From assembly GCA_947449255.1 (NCBI GenBank), contig CANFQX010000014.1, positions 1 to 64,000 of the forward strand: a stretch of 64,000 nucleotides of DNA, written 5' to 3'. This DNA is from Pseudobdellovibrionaceae bacterium. GTDB lineage: Bacteria; Bdellovibrionota; Bdellovibrionia; Bdellovibrionales; Bdellovibrionaceae. The position numbers and the translations under genes were made by a program. Shown here in pieces: positions 1 through 8,190 of the stretch. Position 1 is the stretch's first letter, and every line of letters starts with the position of its first letter. The notes beneath the pieces were generated by a model. The model worked only from the letters and a program-made list of their open reading frames with translations. It did not search any database and was not told the origin of the DNA.

Positions 1-2
1 AT

Positions 3-119
3 GCGAGAAAAAGTATCTTTGAGTACATCGAAGTATTTTACAATCGTCAACGACTACACTCGTCGTTGAATTATAAATCGCCAATTGACTATGAAGAAAA
101 CTTTGCTAAATGTGCGTAA
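3..119 (+). CDS. IS3-family transposase (OrfB), C-terminal fragment cut by the window edge
   Basis: The window opens inside a reading frame of 38 codons ending in TAA at 117-119. Its translation contains [19 protein letters not shown], the C-terminal signature of IS3-family DDE transposases (rve_3 end, typically 'YNxxRxHSxLGYxSPxxFE'). The catalytic part lies upstream of the window. What follows the stop should include the right end of the element; the stretch around 150-168 (ctcaggtaagatcagaccca) is a possible inverted-repeat end but cannot be confirmed without the left end. It sits just beyond the 3' end of the signalling operon on the opposite strand. Confidence 0.85.
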   Translation, partial: ARKSIFEYIEVFYNRQRLHSSLNYKSPIDYEENFAKCA

Positions 120-261
120 CAACGAGTCCGTTTTTCTCAGGTAAGATCAGACCCACCTTATGCAAACCCACAATGATGTGGCGCTGTTTGGATGGATTGA
201 TCTTAGGTCATTGGCTCCAAGATATTTGCGTTGGAAGCAGTCAATGCACGAGTGAAATCCA

Positions 262-300
262 AAAATAGATTCTATAGGGGCTTAAGCCAAAGCCCCTATA
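262..300 (-). terminator. Rho-independent terminator of the CheY-CheX-FIST-CheA operon
   Basis: An 11-bp perfect stem (tataggggctt at 273-283 paired with aagcccctata at 290-300) has a 6-nt loop. Read on the minus strand it is followed by GAATCTATTTTT. It lies about 50 bases after the stop of the CheA-like gene, where the operon should end. Confidence 0.6.
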
Positions 301-350
301 CTCTTAAGGAATATAAGCAACAAAAATACTAAAGCACAAAAAATAAATTC

Positions 351-2111
351 TTATGCTGATTTTATATGGCGATCATCTGAAATGGCTTTTTGAATTATGC
401 CTTGATTCAACTCACGGATATAGGGGACAGTAATTTCAAACTTTGTTCCAAAATTTACCTTCGAAGACAAAGCTAGACGACCACCAATGTTAATTATTTC
501 TGAATATAAAGATGCCATTCCCACGCCTCGACCAGACATTTCCGTGGTGTGCTCTTTGGTTGAAATACCTTGATCAAGAATATGATAGATAACTTCTTCG
601 TCGGATTCCGCAAGATGATTGATTCCTTTACGATCTAGTCGTTCACGAATGCGAACAGGATCAATCCCTCGCCCGTCATCTTCAATGCAGAATACTAAAT
701 TTTTATCGCCATCGATTGCATCTATTGTTACGTTTATTTTTCCTTCAAGACTTTTTTCTCTAACTTGTCGTTCTTCAGGAAACTCAATGCCATGATCAAC
801 AATGTTATTGAACAAATGAATCATCTGTTCAAATAAAGAGGTATAGAATTCGGGTATCACGCGAATTTCTTTTGGATCCTTTATGAGAAATTCCACATTT
901 TTGCCCATTTGAATCGAGATTGAGAAAACATTTGAATCAATGGGCGCAAACATACTCATCACCGGAACTTCTACAATTTCTCTCACATAATGATCGAGCA
1001 AATCTTTAAGTCCTGTTTTCAATAAATGATCCGAAAATTTATAAATACTGTTCGCAGGAACTTCTTTAACAACTGACTTGTTAGTATCAAATTTGAACAC
1101 ACGTTTATGTTTATTCAGAAAAGCACTCATCTCATCAGCTAATTCTTGGCCTTGAGCGCGAATCAAAATAACCATATCTGGCAGACTTGAATTTTGTTTT
1201 TGTGCGGCCAAAATTTGATCTTCAAACTCGTGAACCTTACTTCCAATCTTGTCGATAGAAAGCATATTCAATCCACCCTTTATAGTGTGTAATTGCCGAG
1301 TCAAAAACTCAAGTGTCTGGGTTTCGCTTGCTCCATTGAACTCCCAATTTCGCATTAAATCAGCTGTCTCGCGGGTCATCTGAATCATGCGCTGAAAGTT
1401 ACTTTTTCCATTTAGATACTTAATTACCATTTCTGTAAAACTCTTCTGCCCCTTCAAACTCTTCTCAGCTTCAAATATCTCTGCAACATCCTTGAGTATG
1501 ATAACAACTTCTTGAATTTTACCATCTAACGCCCTTATGGGCTTAAACGAGACCTCAATTATTTGATTTTCATCCCTCGTTTTTAAAAACTTAGGTGCTA
1601 AGGCGATAAGATCCTGAAAGGCAATGACCTCATCAAAAACCATCTCAAGCCATTCTGCAAAAGACTCTCTATTGTCGGCCTCAATCGAGAAAATATCCGC
1701 GATATTTTCTCCTGCGGGATCATGCCCTATGAATTGTTTGGCAGCTAACGAAATAATTTTGCTGCAGGTACCAATTCGATCAATAACCAAAAAGCCTTCG
1801 TCTAAACTGTTTAGCATTGCTGTAATGGCACGATTCAAAAAAACTGCTTTCTCGTTTGCATCATAAAGCTCTCTTGTTGAAACTTCCAAACTGCGATTTG
1901 CAAGATCCAACATGGTCTCATTCTGCGCAAAGGTTTTATCCAAATTCTCAAGAAAAACACCAAACTCTTTCAGTTTTTCAGCAGTGCTCTGCAAACCTGG
2001 ATTTTCTCCATTTTGCGCCCAACTGGCTGCTGCTGCTAGCACCTCAGGAGAAAATTCTTCATCTCCAAAGGCTTTCTTGATTTGTCGAGAAAGCTTTTTG
2101 CTATACATCAT
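351..2111 (-). CDS. CheA-like histidine kinase with PAS-like, HPt and HATPase_c domains
   Basis: A 586-residue protein with no membrane segment. Residues about 90-220 look like a PAS sensor domain. Residues about 225-330 form an HPt domain with the phospho-accepting His275 in LHTIKGGL. Residues about 400-565 are a CheA-type ATPase: N box HLFNNIVDHGIE (432-443), G1 DDGRGI (478-483), G2 GRGVGM (527-532). I see no CheW-like regulatory domain and no receiver domain, so it is not a classical CheA. The gene starts with two ATGs and its first base is also the last base of the FIST gene stop (TAATG), implying translational coupling. Inference: it phosphorylates the CheY-like protein at the operon start in response to the FIST sensor. 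An alternative description is a stand-alone HPt kinase of a FIST two-component system. Confidence 0.85.
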   Translation of the reverse strand: MMYSKKLSRQIKKAFGDEEFSPEVLAAAASWAQNGENPGLQSTAEKLKEFGVFLENLDKTFAQNETMLDLANRSLEVSTRELYDANEKAVFLNRAITAMLNSLDEGFLVIDRIGTCSKIISLAAKQFIGHDPAGENIADIFSIEADNRESFAEWLEMVFDEVIAFQDLIALAPKFLKTRDENQIIEVSFKPIRALDGKIQEVVIILKDVAEIFEAEKSLKGQKSFTEMVIKYLNGKSNFQRMIQMTRETADLMRNWEFNGASETQTLEFLTRQLHTIKGGLNMLSIDKIGSKVHEFEDQILAAQKQNSSLPDMVILIRAQGQELADEMSAFLNKHKRVFKFDTNKSVVKEVPANSIYKFSDHLLKTGLKDLLDHYVREIVEVPVMSMFAPIDSNVFSISIQMGKNVEFLIKDPKEIRVIPEFYTSLFEQMIHLFNNIVDHGIEFPEERQVREKSLEGKINVTIDAIDGDKNLVFCIEDDGRGIDPVRIRERLDRKGINHLAESDEEVIYHILDQGISTKEHTTEMSGRGVGMASLYSEIINIGGRLALSSKVNFGTKFEITVPYIRELNQGIIQKAISDDRHIKSA

Positions 2112-3256
2112 TAACTCTCTGTAAAATAAGTAACAGTCATTGTTTGATTATGCAGTTTACAGTCACCAACAAAACCCACCGGACAAATTTCACCGTATGA
2201 ATAAAAACCAGTTACACAGCCTTTATTTAAAATTCCTTTAACAGCATCAACCTCGTCATCAATTTCGTCTGACATTACAAGCTTACGACCTACACAGCTT
2301 ACTAACACTGAGAAAGCACCCTCGGATTCTGAAAGTACAACACCCTTTGCTGCAAGTTCAGCCGCAGTAGATGCTCCATTTACAAGAGCCGCATTTTTTG
2401 CGCTCATAAGACGAACAAAACTGTTCTCTGGCATATCACCGGCAAAAGTCAAAGTACCTTCTTTGTCATCAACACCAAGAATAGTACGGATCAAACCAGT
2501 TTGGTCTCCGTTGTCTTTAAGAATGGCGAAAGGGAAGAACAATCCAGCACCTGGTAGTTCTTTTGCTTTTTCACCAAGATATTTCTTATAAACATCCAAT
2601 GCTGGTTCACCATCAAGTGTGTACAACACATTTCCACTCGCCTTTGTCACTTGGCGTACTGGTCCAAATGGATCCCAACCCCCTGTGGAACCAAAACCAA
2701 TTTTTACATCAGCTCCGTAAAATCCAACACCAGCTGTGATATCTGAACCCACTTTTTCATTTGAAAGCACATAAGTTTTTACAAAGGCGCCAGCATCACC
2801 AGCCAAACCACCTGTTACAACTGTATCTTCGTTGATGTTAGATTTAATACCAACGATGAGCTCGCTTCCATTCACATTCACACCCTGCCCAAGAACAAAA
2901 ACTCCGCGCAATCCGTCTTTACCGAGTTGACCTGACATTTTTGCTCCAGAATTTCTGGAATCATCAAGGCCCTTAATTTCACACCAACTAGATTTTAAAT
3001 TTGTTTTTTTAAAGTGAACACCCGTAACGATAAGTTTATTATCATCAACACCTTTATCGCTAATTTCACCGGCTGTTGAACAACCGATAATTTCAGCCTT
3101 TGGAAATATTTCTTTCAAACGTGCTCCCAAATTGCCACTTTCAAAAAATGACGGATGACCAAAAACTGTAATCCAGTTCGGTTGTACTTCCCGAAGCTTG
3201 GTAAGATCCGATGCAGAGAAATCTACCTTATTTAGAATAACTTGACTCGTTTTCAT
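2111..3256 (-). CDS. FIST N/C-domain sensory protein
   Basis: The protein carries the FIST_N and FIST_C pair, a predicted small-ligand-binding sensory module of signal transduction proteins. Visible hallmarks are the N-terminal IIGCSTAGEIS motif, GVFVLGQGVNVNGSELIVG, the VVTGGLAGDAG segment, and the C-terminal end GFYSYGEICP. No signal peptide or membrane helix is seen, so it is cytoplasmic. The start at 3256 (MKTSQ) is chosen because AGGAG lies 4 bases upstream; an upstream in-frame ATG at 3286 has no comparable site. It lies between a CheX-like phosphatase and a CheA-like kinase, which supports a role as the input subunit of the module. The ligand cannot be told from sequence. Confidence 0.88.
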   Translation of the reverse strand: MKTSQVILNKVDFSASDLTKLREVQPNWITVFGHPSFFESGNLGARLKEIFPKAEIIGCSTAGEISDKGVDDNKLIVTGVHFKKTNLKSSWCEIKGLDDSRNSGAKMSGQLGKDGLRGVFVLGQGVNVNGSELIVGIKSNINEDTVVTGGLAGDAGAFVKTYVLSNEKVGSDITAGVGFYGADVKIGFGSTGGWDPFGPVRQVTKASGNVLYTLDGEPALDVYKKYLGEKAKELPGAGLFFPFAILKDNGDQTGLIRTILGVDDKEGTLTFAGDMPENSFVRLMSAKNAALVNGASTAAELAAKGVVLSESEGAFSVLVSCVGRKLVMSDEIDDEVDAVKGILNKGCVTGFYSYGEICPVGFVGDCKLHNQTMTVTYFTES

Positions 3257-3313
3257 TTTACTCCTCTTTTTTGTAACCACGTTCATATTGTGATTTTTTT
3301 GTTATTAAAATAA

Positions 3314-3854
3314 TTAACTAGCCTTAGGCAGCCTCGAAGGATTTTTCTTCCCGAGAATTAATTCCAGTACGGCATCATCACCGCTAATACTGTACTCCAT
3401 TACAAGTCTTACGTCGGTCACTTCCATCATCATCGTATGACTACCACCAATGATAACAACTGGAAGGGCCATTTCATAGCAACCGCCACTGAAATTTAGA
3501 TCAACCTTTGCAACGCCATAAATAGCATTAGTCAGCTCCCCAACACCGCCGACGACTCGACTGTTGATTTCTGACATTTCCTCCCCGTAAAAGGGGCCCT
3601 AAAAGCTTAAATAAACTCTCTTTGTGAAGTCTGATAAACAAAGTAGCTTCGATCTGCCCTTGCAAAAATACAATGGCTCCAGAAATGTCATAACTATCTT
3701 TTATATTTTCATCAGTTACTGAATGCCGCTTCAGTTGAGGTGTGACCCCAAGAAACGCACTAAATGTTTCTACCATAGCCTTATCGATGATCTTAAGTGT
3801 CTTATCATCCAACTTCATGTGATCAACTGGCAATGGTTTTACGGAGTCTCCCAT
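3314..3854 (-). pseudogene. cheX: CheX-like CheY-P phosphatase, split by a +1 frameshift
   Basis: Two overlapping frames together make one CheX/CheC-type protein of about 179 residues. The first (from ATG 3854) covers residues 1-87 up to KLLGP; the second contains GEEMSEINSRVVGGVGELTN and runs to TAA at 3314. The phosphatase motif ExxN (GELTN) and the proline 22 residues after the Asn are present; the usual Asp/Ser four residues before the Glu is Gly. The break falls at GGGCCCCTTTTAC (minus strand; plus positions 3589-3600): removing one C restores LLGPFYGEEMSEIN. As written, the first frame ends after 108 residues without the catalytic motif. The second frame has an internal ATG at 3577 with GGAGG only 2-3 bases upstream, a poor spacing for independent initiation. 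It could be a sequencing error, a real mutation or +1 recoding at CCC-C. Confidence 0.75.
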
Positions 3855-3868
3855 ATCTATGCCATTCT

Positions 3869-4273
3869 TTAAGCAGCAGATTTACGTTCAAGAATTCTAT
3901 CAATTTTAGTTGCCAAGGCCTTTGGCGAGAACGGCTTAGTTACATAATCAGAAACTCCAGCCTTTAAAGCAGTTACAACATTTCTTTGATCTTGTTCAGC
4001 CGAAACCATGATAAATCTGATATGCGCAAGCTCAGCGATCGCTTTACATTCATTAACAACTTCGAGTCCATTCAAAATTGGCATGTTCCAATCTATAAAG
4101 ACCAGATCATAATTTTGTCCTTCCGAGTTCGCAGCTTTAATTTTATCGAATGCGTCTTGACCATTCACTGCTTCAGTAAAATTTTCGTAGCCAATCTGAG
4201 TTAGCGACTGTCTTAGGAGTGCACGGACCATTTCGAAATCATCAACTAAAAGTATACGTAACTTTTGGCTCAT
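3869..4273 (-). CDS. CheY-like single-domain response regulator
   Basis: A 134-residue stand-alone receiver domain. The acidic pair D11-D12, the phospho-acceptor D61 in LVFIDWNMP, the switch Ser91 and the conserved K113 in VTKPF are all present. There is no output domain, as in CheY, so it should act by binding a partner. The start at 4273 is preferred over an in-frame TTG at 4276 because GGGGAG lies 6 bases before the ATG. It is the first gene of the operon and is followed by CheX, which in known systems dephosphorylates CheY-P. The target (flagellar motor or other) is not shown. Confidence 0.9.
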   Translation of the reverse strand: MSQKLRILLVDDFEMVRALLRQSLTQIGYENFTEAVNGQDAFDKIKAANSEGQNYDLVFIDWNMPILNGLEVVNECKAIAELAHIRFIMVSAEQDQRNVVTALKAGVSDYVTKPFSPKALATKIDRILERKSAA

Positions 4274-4324
4274 CAAATCTCCCCAAGGTAGAATTCAAAA
4301 AAAAATTATTGCTTTCAAAGCTTC

Positions 4325-4351
4325 TCTTCGGCGAACCTTAAAAAAACTAAA
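4325..4351 (-). promoter_or_regulatory. Candidate sigma-28 (FliA-type) promoter for the chemotaxis-like operon
   Basis: On the minus strand TTTAGTTT (4351-4344) is followed, after exactly 11 bases, by GCCGAAGA (4332-4325). The known FliA consensus is TAAAGTTT-N11-GCCGATAA; each half matches 6 of 8. The inferred transcription start is about 45 bases before the cheY start codon. A sigma-28 promoter fits a chemotaxis-type operon. The match is imperfect and the area is AT-rich, so chance is possible. Confidence 0.35.
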
Positions 4352-4799
4352 GAGTCTAAGTTTAGTTACCAAAAAAATTGTTGCTTGTTTTATTTAAAAA
4401 TAATTTCATAAGGTAATTGAAATGGTTACAAAAACTTAGTGTTTCAGAAAAAACTAGCCAAAAATATGAGAAAGAATGTACTAGACTTTAGTCAGATTGG
4501 TCTCATCTTTATTGCGGCTGAAAAAAAGTCGGAAGGCTAGGAAATACAAAGCTAAAAAAAGCTAAACCCTTCCCCGAGCCCCCCCTGATATCGGCCCGAA
4601 GGGCCTCTTTAGCGAGTGTTGGCGAAAAATGTTGTGTCACGTTCGGAGAAACGTCTCTCGCAACTGGTAAAATAAACAGGGTTTTTCGGTTTTTATTGTC
4701 TCTGGGACATATATCGGCCGCACATGGTTTTTCACCACGTTGGACCTCTTTGATCGAAGTCAAAATCCGGAATTTCCTCTGTTCGTGTTGGCCCCCTTT
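4352..4799. other. Gene-free stretch between the signalling operon and the IS91 remnant
   Basis: No supported gene. A 99-codon open frame on the minus strand (4509-4808) shows no recognisable family, has no good ribosome-binding site and probably lies in the non-coding end of the decayed IS91 element. A short stem, gcccgaagggc, lies at about 4592-4602. The GC content of about 4560-4640 is visibly higher than the surrounding AT-rich sequence, consistent with imported DNA. Confidence 0.4.
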
Positions 4800-5434
4800 C
4801 CACCGCAACCTCTAAGTGTCTAAAAGTAGTAACTTCCCCTATGCTTTCTAGAATTTTCTTAGCTATGGCTTTGTCCATGATGACTGCAATTTGCTCCAAT
4901 CACCCTTGGCACTTTGGGCAAATTGTTACATCGACATCAAAAACTCTTTTAAGCATTTCAGCCCATCGCAGTCTCTCTTGTTTGACTTTCTCAGGGAGGC
5001 CGTTACTGCAAGGATCAGAGGGCTTAGGCTTATCCTTGGGTTTCTTGACAATAAGTTTTCTTCCCCCAAAATTTGGAGCAAAAATTCCTTTGTACCTCAC
5101 CATATTAATTCTTGGAGTTGGAATCAACGCCACAAGCCTTGCAATAAAATCTAGTGGTGAAAGGCTCACATGAGTGGCTCCAGCAACTGCACATGATTCT
5201 GGCTGAAGCGAGAGGCCCCCTGGCCATGAACCTGATCAACTTTTCTAGCTTCTTTTTGTCATCCCCAGCAATCCAAACTCGGGCATTCAAACTAAAACCG
5301 CCCATATTTGCAGATTAGGGATCCTTTCCCTCGGGATCGATCTCGATTCTTTTGGCACCTAATTTTCGAATACTCTTCCCAGCTCGCTCTCCAAAGCCCG
5401 ATTTATTGGCCACAGACAGTGCAGCAATTTGCTC
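4800..5434 (-). pseudogene. Decayed IS91-family (Y2/HUH) transposase, C-terminal half
   Basis: Minus-strand frames line up with the C-terminal half of IS91-type transposases. From 5434 downward: ALSVANKSGFGERAGKSIRK, a TAA stop, GGFSLNARVWIAGDDKKKLE, FMARGPLASARI, then (other frame) THVSLSPLDFIARLVALIP, MVRYKGIFAPN, MLKRVFDVDVTICPKCQG, a TGA stop, and IAVIMDKAIAKKILESIG. Known family members have GFxLHA, RPPLA, LSPLEFIARLAALxP, RYHGVFAPN, LLKRVF and CPxCGG in this order. There are two in-frame stops, one frameshift, and a missing segment of roughly 15 residues between SARI and THV. The N-terminal half with the catalytic tyrosines is not recognisable. It is clearly inactive. Confidence 0.85.
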
Positions 5435-6108
5435 TTAAAAAAAGAGTGGCCAAAAGGTCTGCACAGCCCAGTAAACTAGATTATTTTCCGGATGATGGCG
5501 TTGATATTTTTTGGATTGTAATAGATCGGGAGCTGCCACCATGGAGGTGGTGAGAATGCAAAATGAGGGCTTGTCGTGCGCCTATTTAATATTCAGGCTC
5601 CTAAATTATTGAAATATTTTTTTAAATTTGATCCAAAGATACGAAAGCGCAATTTCTAACAAGCAGAAAAGACCAACAAAGACTACAAAAAAACCACTTC
5701 CAACTGGAATCCCCCTTTGCTCAACTGGCTCTTTAAAAGATTTACCTGTGTTAAAAAAAACAAACACTACAAAATATTTTTTAATCAAATGAGAATATTT
5801 TAAATTGCGCATGGAGGACTAGAGGCTAAAATCAAATAGAATGCTAGAATCAAGAACACAATTTCCCCCACGAGAATCACAAAATTCTCCCCCAGCCAAA
5901 CCATCCCATCGTCTCATCCTGAGACAAACATCAAAATTAAGCGCAAAATTGAGTCCTAACGGCTGACACCCCTCCCTATTAAATCAAAGGAGTGCCTTCT
6001 GTTGAGCGTATCATTTTGAGATCTCATTGTTTTCAATATCTTAGCTGTTAGGCACGCCTCTTGTAGTACCTAAGAGCAGGTATACTGAAAAAAACAGGAG
6101 GATTTTAA
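5435..6108. other. Long weakly coding stretch before the lytic transglycosylase gene
   Basis: Beyond the IS91 remnant I see only one doubtful small frame (5606-5812). The 5435-5580 part may contain further unrecognisable transposase debris: the minus strand gives short pieces such as NAIIRKI but no reliable frame. 5813-6108 should hold the promoter of the lytic transglycosylase gene. It also contains tttcaatatcttagctg at 6031-6047, which recurs at 8410-8426. Confidence 0.4.
5606..5812 (-). CDS. Doubtful small membrane protein
   Basis: A 68-codon frame starting at ATG 5812 with one strongly hydrophobic segment (GFFVVFVGLFCLLEIALSYL) near the C-terminus and several lysines at the ends, compatible with a single-span membrane protein. 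No ribosome-binding site precedes the ATG (CCTCC is found there instead), and no family is recognised. It could be chance in a gene-poor zone beside mobile-element debris. Confidence 0.25.
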   Translation of the reverse strand: MRNLKYSHLIKKYFVVFVFFNTGKSFKEPVEQRGIPVGSGFFVVFVGLFCLLEIALSYLWIKFKKIFQ

Positions 6109-6831
6109 ATGAAAAACATTAAAATAACTTGGCTTGTTTTAGTCATCACATTTTCTCTTTTATTAACTGGAATTCATATAGACCCAGCCTCTGCCTCTTT
6201 TTCAGAATCAGGCGTGATCACCTTAGCATCAATCAGCGAGGGAGCCCGAGTGGCCCATGCCAAAGAACTTTTGGGAGCCGGGTATTTCGGAAGTGAAGTC
6301 GAGAAGACCGCAGGCAAAAGATCTCTCAATGAATTAATTTACAAAAGACTTGAGTCTAAGCTGTCACTTCAATGGAAAGGGAGAGCTCGAAGTATTGCCA
6401 GTGCTGTGATTCTTGAAAGCTCAAGATACAATTTTGATCCTGTGTTTGTTCTTGCCGTTATTCAAACTGAAAGTAAGTTTAATCCACTCACAGTGGGTCA
6501 ACATGGCGAAATTGGCTTGATGCAAATAAAACCTGAAACTGCAAAATGGATCGCCCATAAATTCAATATCTCTTGGAAGGACGAAAAAGATTTAAAAAAT
6601 CCAGAAATGAATATTAAAATTGGATCAGCCTATCTGAGTTATCTGCGAGAAAAATTTGACACCAAACCCAAAAAATATGTCAGTGCTTACAATATGGGAC
6701 CTAAGGCTCTTCGCCGCATACTTTCACAAAACCTGAATCCTACAGAATACAACAGTCTCGTTATGAAACACTATGCCCACTTTTATTCATCGCTGACAGC
6801 ACAGACAGTACCCACAAAGACCCTGCTCTAA
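6109..6831 (+). CDS. Exported lytic transglycosylase (SLT fold)
   Basis: A 240-residue protein with an N-terminal signal peptide or anchor (hydrophobic residues 5-22, ASA near 27-30) and a C-terminal SLT/goose-lysozyme-like domain from about residue 95. The catalytic glutamate is E121 in VIQTESKFNP; GEIGLMQIKPETA and VSAYNMGP are the other family motifs. Such enzymes cleave murein glycan strands to 1,6-anhydro products in the periplasm. AGGAGG lies 7 bases before the ATG. It is monocistronic and convergent with sufE. It could serve growth-related remodelling or entry into another cell; sequence does not decide. Confidence 0.9.
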   Translation: MKNIKITWLVLVITFSLLLTGIHIDPASASFSESGVITLASISEGARVAHAKELLGAGYFGSEVEKTAGKRSLNELIYKRLESKLSLQWKGRARSIASAVILESSRYNFDPVFVLAVIQTESKFNPLTVGQHGEIGLMQIKPETAKWIAHKFNISWKDEKDLKNPEMNIKIGSAYLSYLREKFDTKPKKYVSAYNMGPKALRRILSQNLNPTEYNSLVMKHYAHFYSSLTAQTVPTKTLL

Positions 6832-6915
6832 GGATGTTTTCTCATCTTGAACGGTTTTCTGATATTCCGAAAATCCGGATGAAAACTAGGGCCCCTGACT
6901 CAATCTCAGTTCATT

Positions 6916-7353
6916 TTATTTTCGACTTTTCAAAAGATAATCAAAAGCCAAGGCATAATTTTTAATTTGTTTCAGCATCGCATGAAGCCCATTGGCACGA
7001 CTCGGCGAAAGGTTTCCTTCAAAGCCCAAAGCTTTTAAAAATTCAGGTGGTGTCGCTAAAATCTCCTCAGGAGTTGAGCCAGAATAGACCGCCAACAACA
7101 AGGCCACCAAGCCCTTCACAATCAGCGCATCACTGTCCCCCTGAAGCATGACTTGCCCTTGATCATTCAAAGCGGCGTGCAGCCAAACTTGTGACTGACA
7201 GCCTTTGACGATATTTTGCTCTGTCTTTAAATTTTCAGGCATCTCGGGCAGGGCTTTTCCAATTTCAATAATTTTTTTATAGCGATCCTCCCATTGAGTG
7301 TGAGCAGAAAAGTCAGCGATCACTTTATTTTGACGATCATGGATGGTAGACAT
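6916..7353 (-). CDS. sufE: SufE-family sulfur acceptor / cysteine desulfuration protein
   Basis: A 145-residue SufE protein. The active cysteine C52 sits in IVKGCQSQVWL, and the C-terminal half contains ALIVKGLVALLLAVYSG and the SPSRANGLHAML motif typical of SufE/CsdE. Known members accept persulfide sulfur from a SufS/CsdA cysteine desulfurase and feed Fe-S cluster assembly. AAGGAA precedes the ATG by 3-4 bases. It follows the cysteine-rich gene (7363-8190) with a 9-base gap and is probably cotranscribed with it. No sufS lies nearby; the only desulfurase in the window is the iscS-type gene at 33428. Confidence 0.92.
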   Translation of the reverse strand: MSTIHDRQNKVIADFSAHTQWEDRYKKIIEIGKALPEMPENLKTEQNIVKGCQSQVWLHAALNDQGQVMLQGDSDALIVKGLVALLLAVYSGSTPEEILATPPEFLKALGFEGNLSPSRANGLHAMLKQIKNYALAFDYLLKSRK

Positions 7354-7362
7354 AAGTTCCTT

Positions 7363-8190
7363 CTATTTTATTTTCTCTAGGGCTAATGACATCTCCGGAA
7401 TAATTTCAAACAGTTCTTCTTCAAGGGATTGTCCAGTTTCCCCTAGCAATTCATGAAATTCTTTTTTGCCTAAATTTGCAACCAACTCAAAGCACTTCTT
7501 ATAAAAGCCCTCTTGATCCTCGTGATAGCCATTCCATAGCTCTTTTGATTTAGCCTCAGGCAGGACCATGGTTTTCTTTTCGGCAGCGGTCCCCTCATGC
7601 CGATTGTGGTAGTCCAACAAGGTCATCACCTGACGAGGCGAGAAATCGAGCATCACCAAGGCTTCCTCTAAAAGGGCCAATTCCACATACCAAATGTAAT
7701 TGCTTAATTTTTGCCAAAAATTTTCGCCCGTTTTTCCGTAAGAACTTTTACAGAAAAAAGTTGTGCAAACAACCCCGCGGTGGCGCCAAACATTGCAGTT
7801 TTGTTTTTCTTTATTGTAGTAAGGACAAAGCCAATCTTCACGCTGACCAAATTCGTGCTCTTCGCGATTATTAAATCCGACCTGATATTGGACTGGTGCG
7901 ACCATTCCAATCGGCAAAGCGTACTCTCGGCGAGCCATCTTATCGCGAAAAATTGTCTGCGCCTCTTGTGCTGAGGGTTCGGAAAACAAGGCCCCCACCA
8001 GATAATTTGGCAAAAAGGGATGAAAGGTGCAGCATTTTAAATCTGCTCGATAATGAATTTTGGCTTTATTTTGAGGCCTGGCCATCGCGCAGTTATCGCA
8101 AGTGGCTTTCGTTTCCTCGGGCGAGAATTCTAAAATTTCTCGAGGCAAAAGATTTTCATAAAAGCGCGGCAGTTGATATTTTAAATTCAT
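7363..8190 (-). CDS. Cysteine-rich protein of unknown function, likely metal- or Fe-S-binding
   Basis: A 275-residue soluble protein whose N-terminal two thirds are rich in cysteines: CDNCAMA, CCTFHPFLPNYLVGA, WLCPYYNKEKQNCNVWRHRG and VVCTTFFCKSSYG. The pattern suggests a bound metal centre, and a family resemblance to YkgJ-like CxxC proteins is possible but unproven. The rest is helical and acidic. The start at 8190 (MNLKYQ) is preferred over one at 8259 because AGAGGAA lies 7 bases upstream and the upstream extension adds only irregular residues. Being in the same transcription unit as sufE, it may be a client of Fe-S assembly. No enzymatic function is claimed. Confidence 0.75.
   Translation of the reverse strand: MNLKYQLPRFYENLLPREILEFSPEETKATCDNCAMARPQNKAKIHYRADLKCCTFHPFLPNYLVGALFSEPSAQEAQTIFRDKMARREYALPIGMVAPVQYQVGFNNREEHEFGQREDWLCPYYNKEKQNCNVWRHRGVVCTTFFCKSSYGKTGENFWQKLSNYIWYVELALLEEALVMLDFSPRQVMTLLDYHNRHEGTAAEKKTMVLPEAKSKELWNGYHEDQEGFYKKCFELVANLGKKEFHELLGETGQSLEEELFEIIPEMSLALEKIK

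Noticed and set aside
4509-4808. 99-codon minus-strand gene
   Set aside because: No family, no ribosome-binding site, odd composition, and it abuts a decayed IS91 element; treated as element debris.
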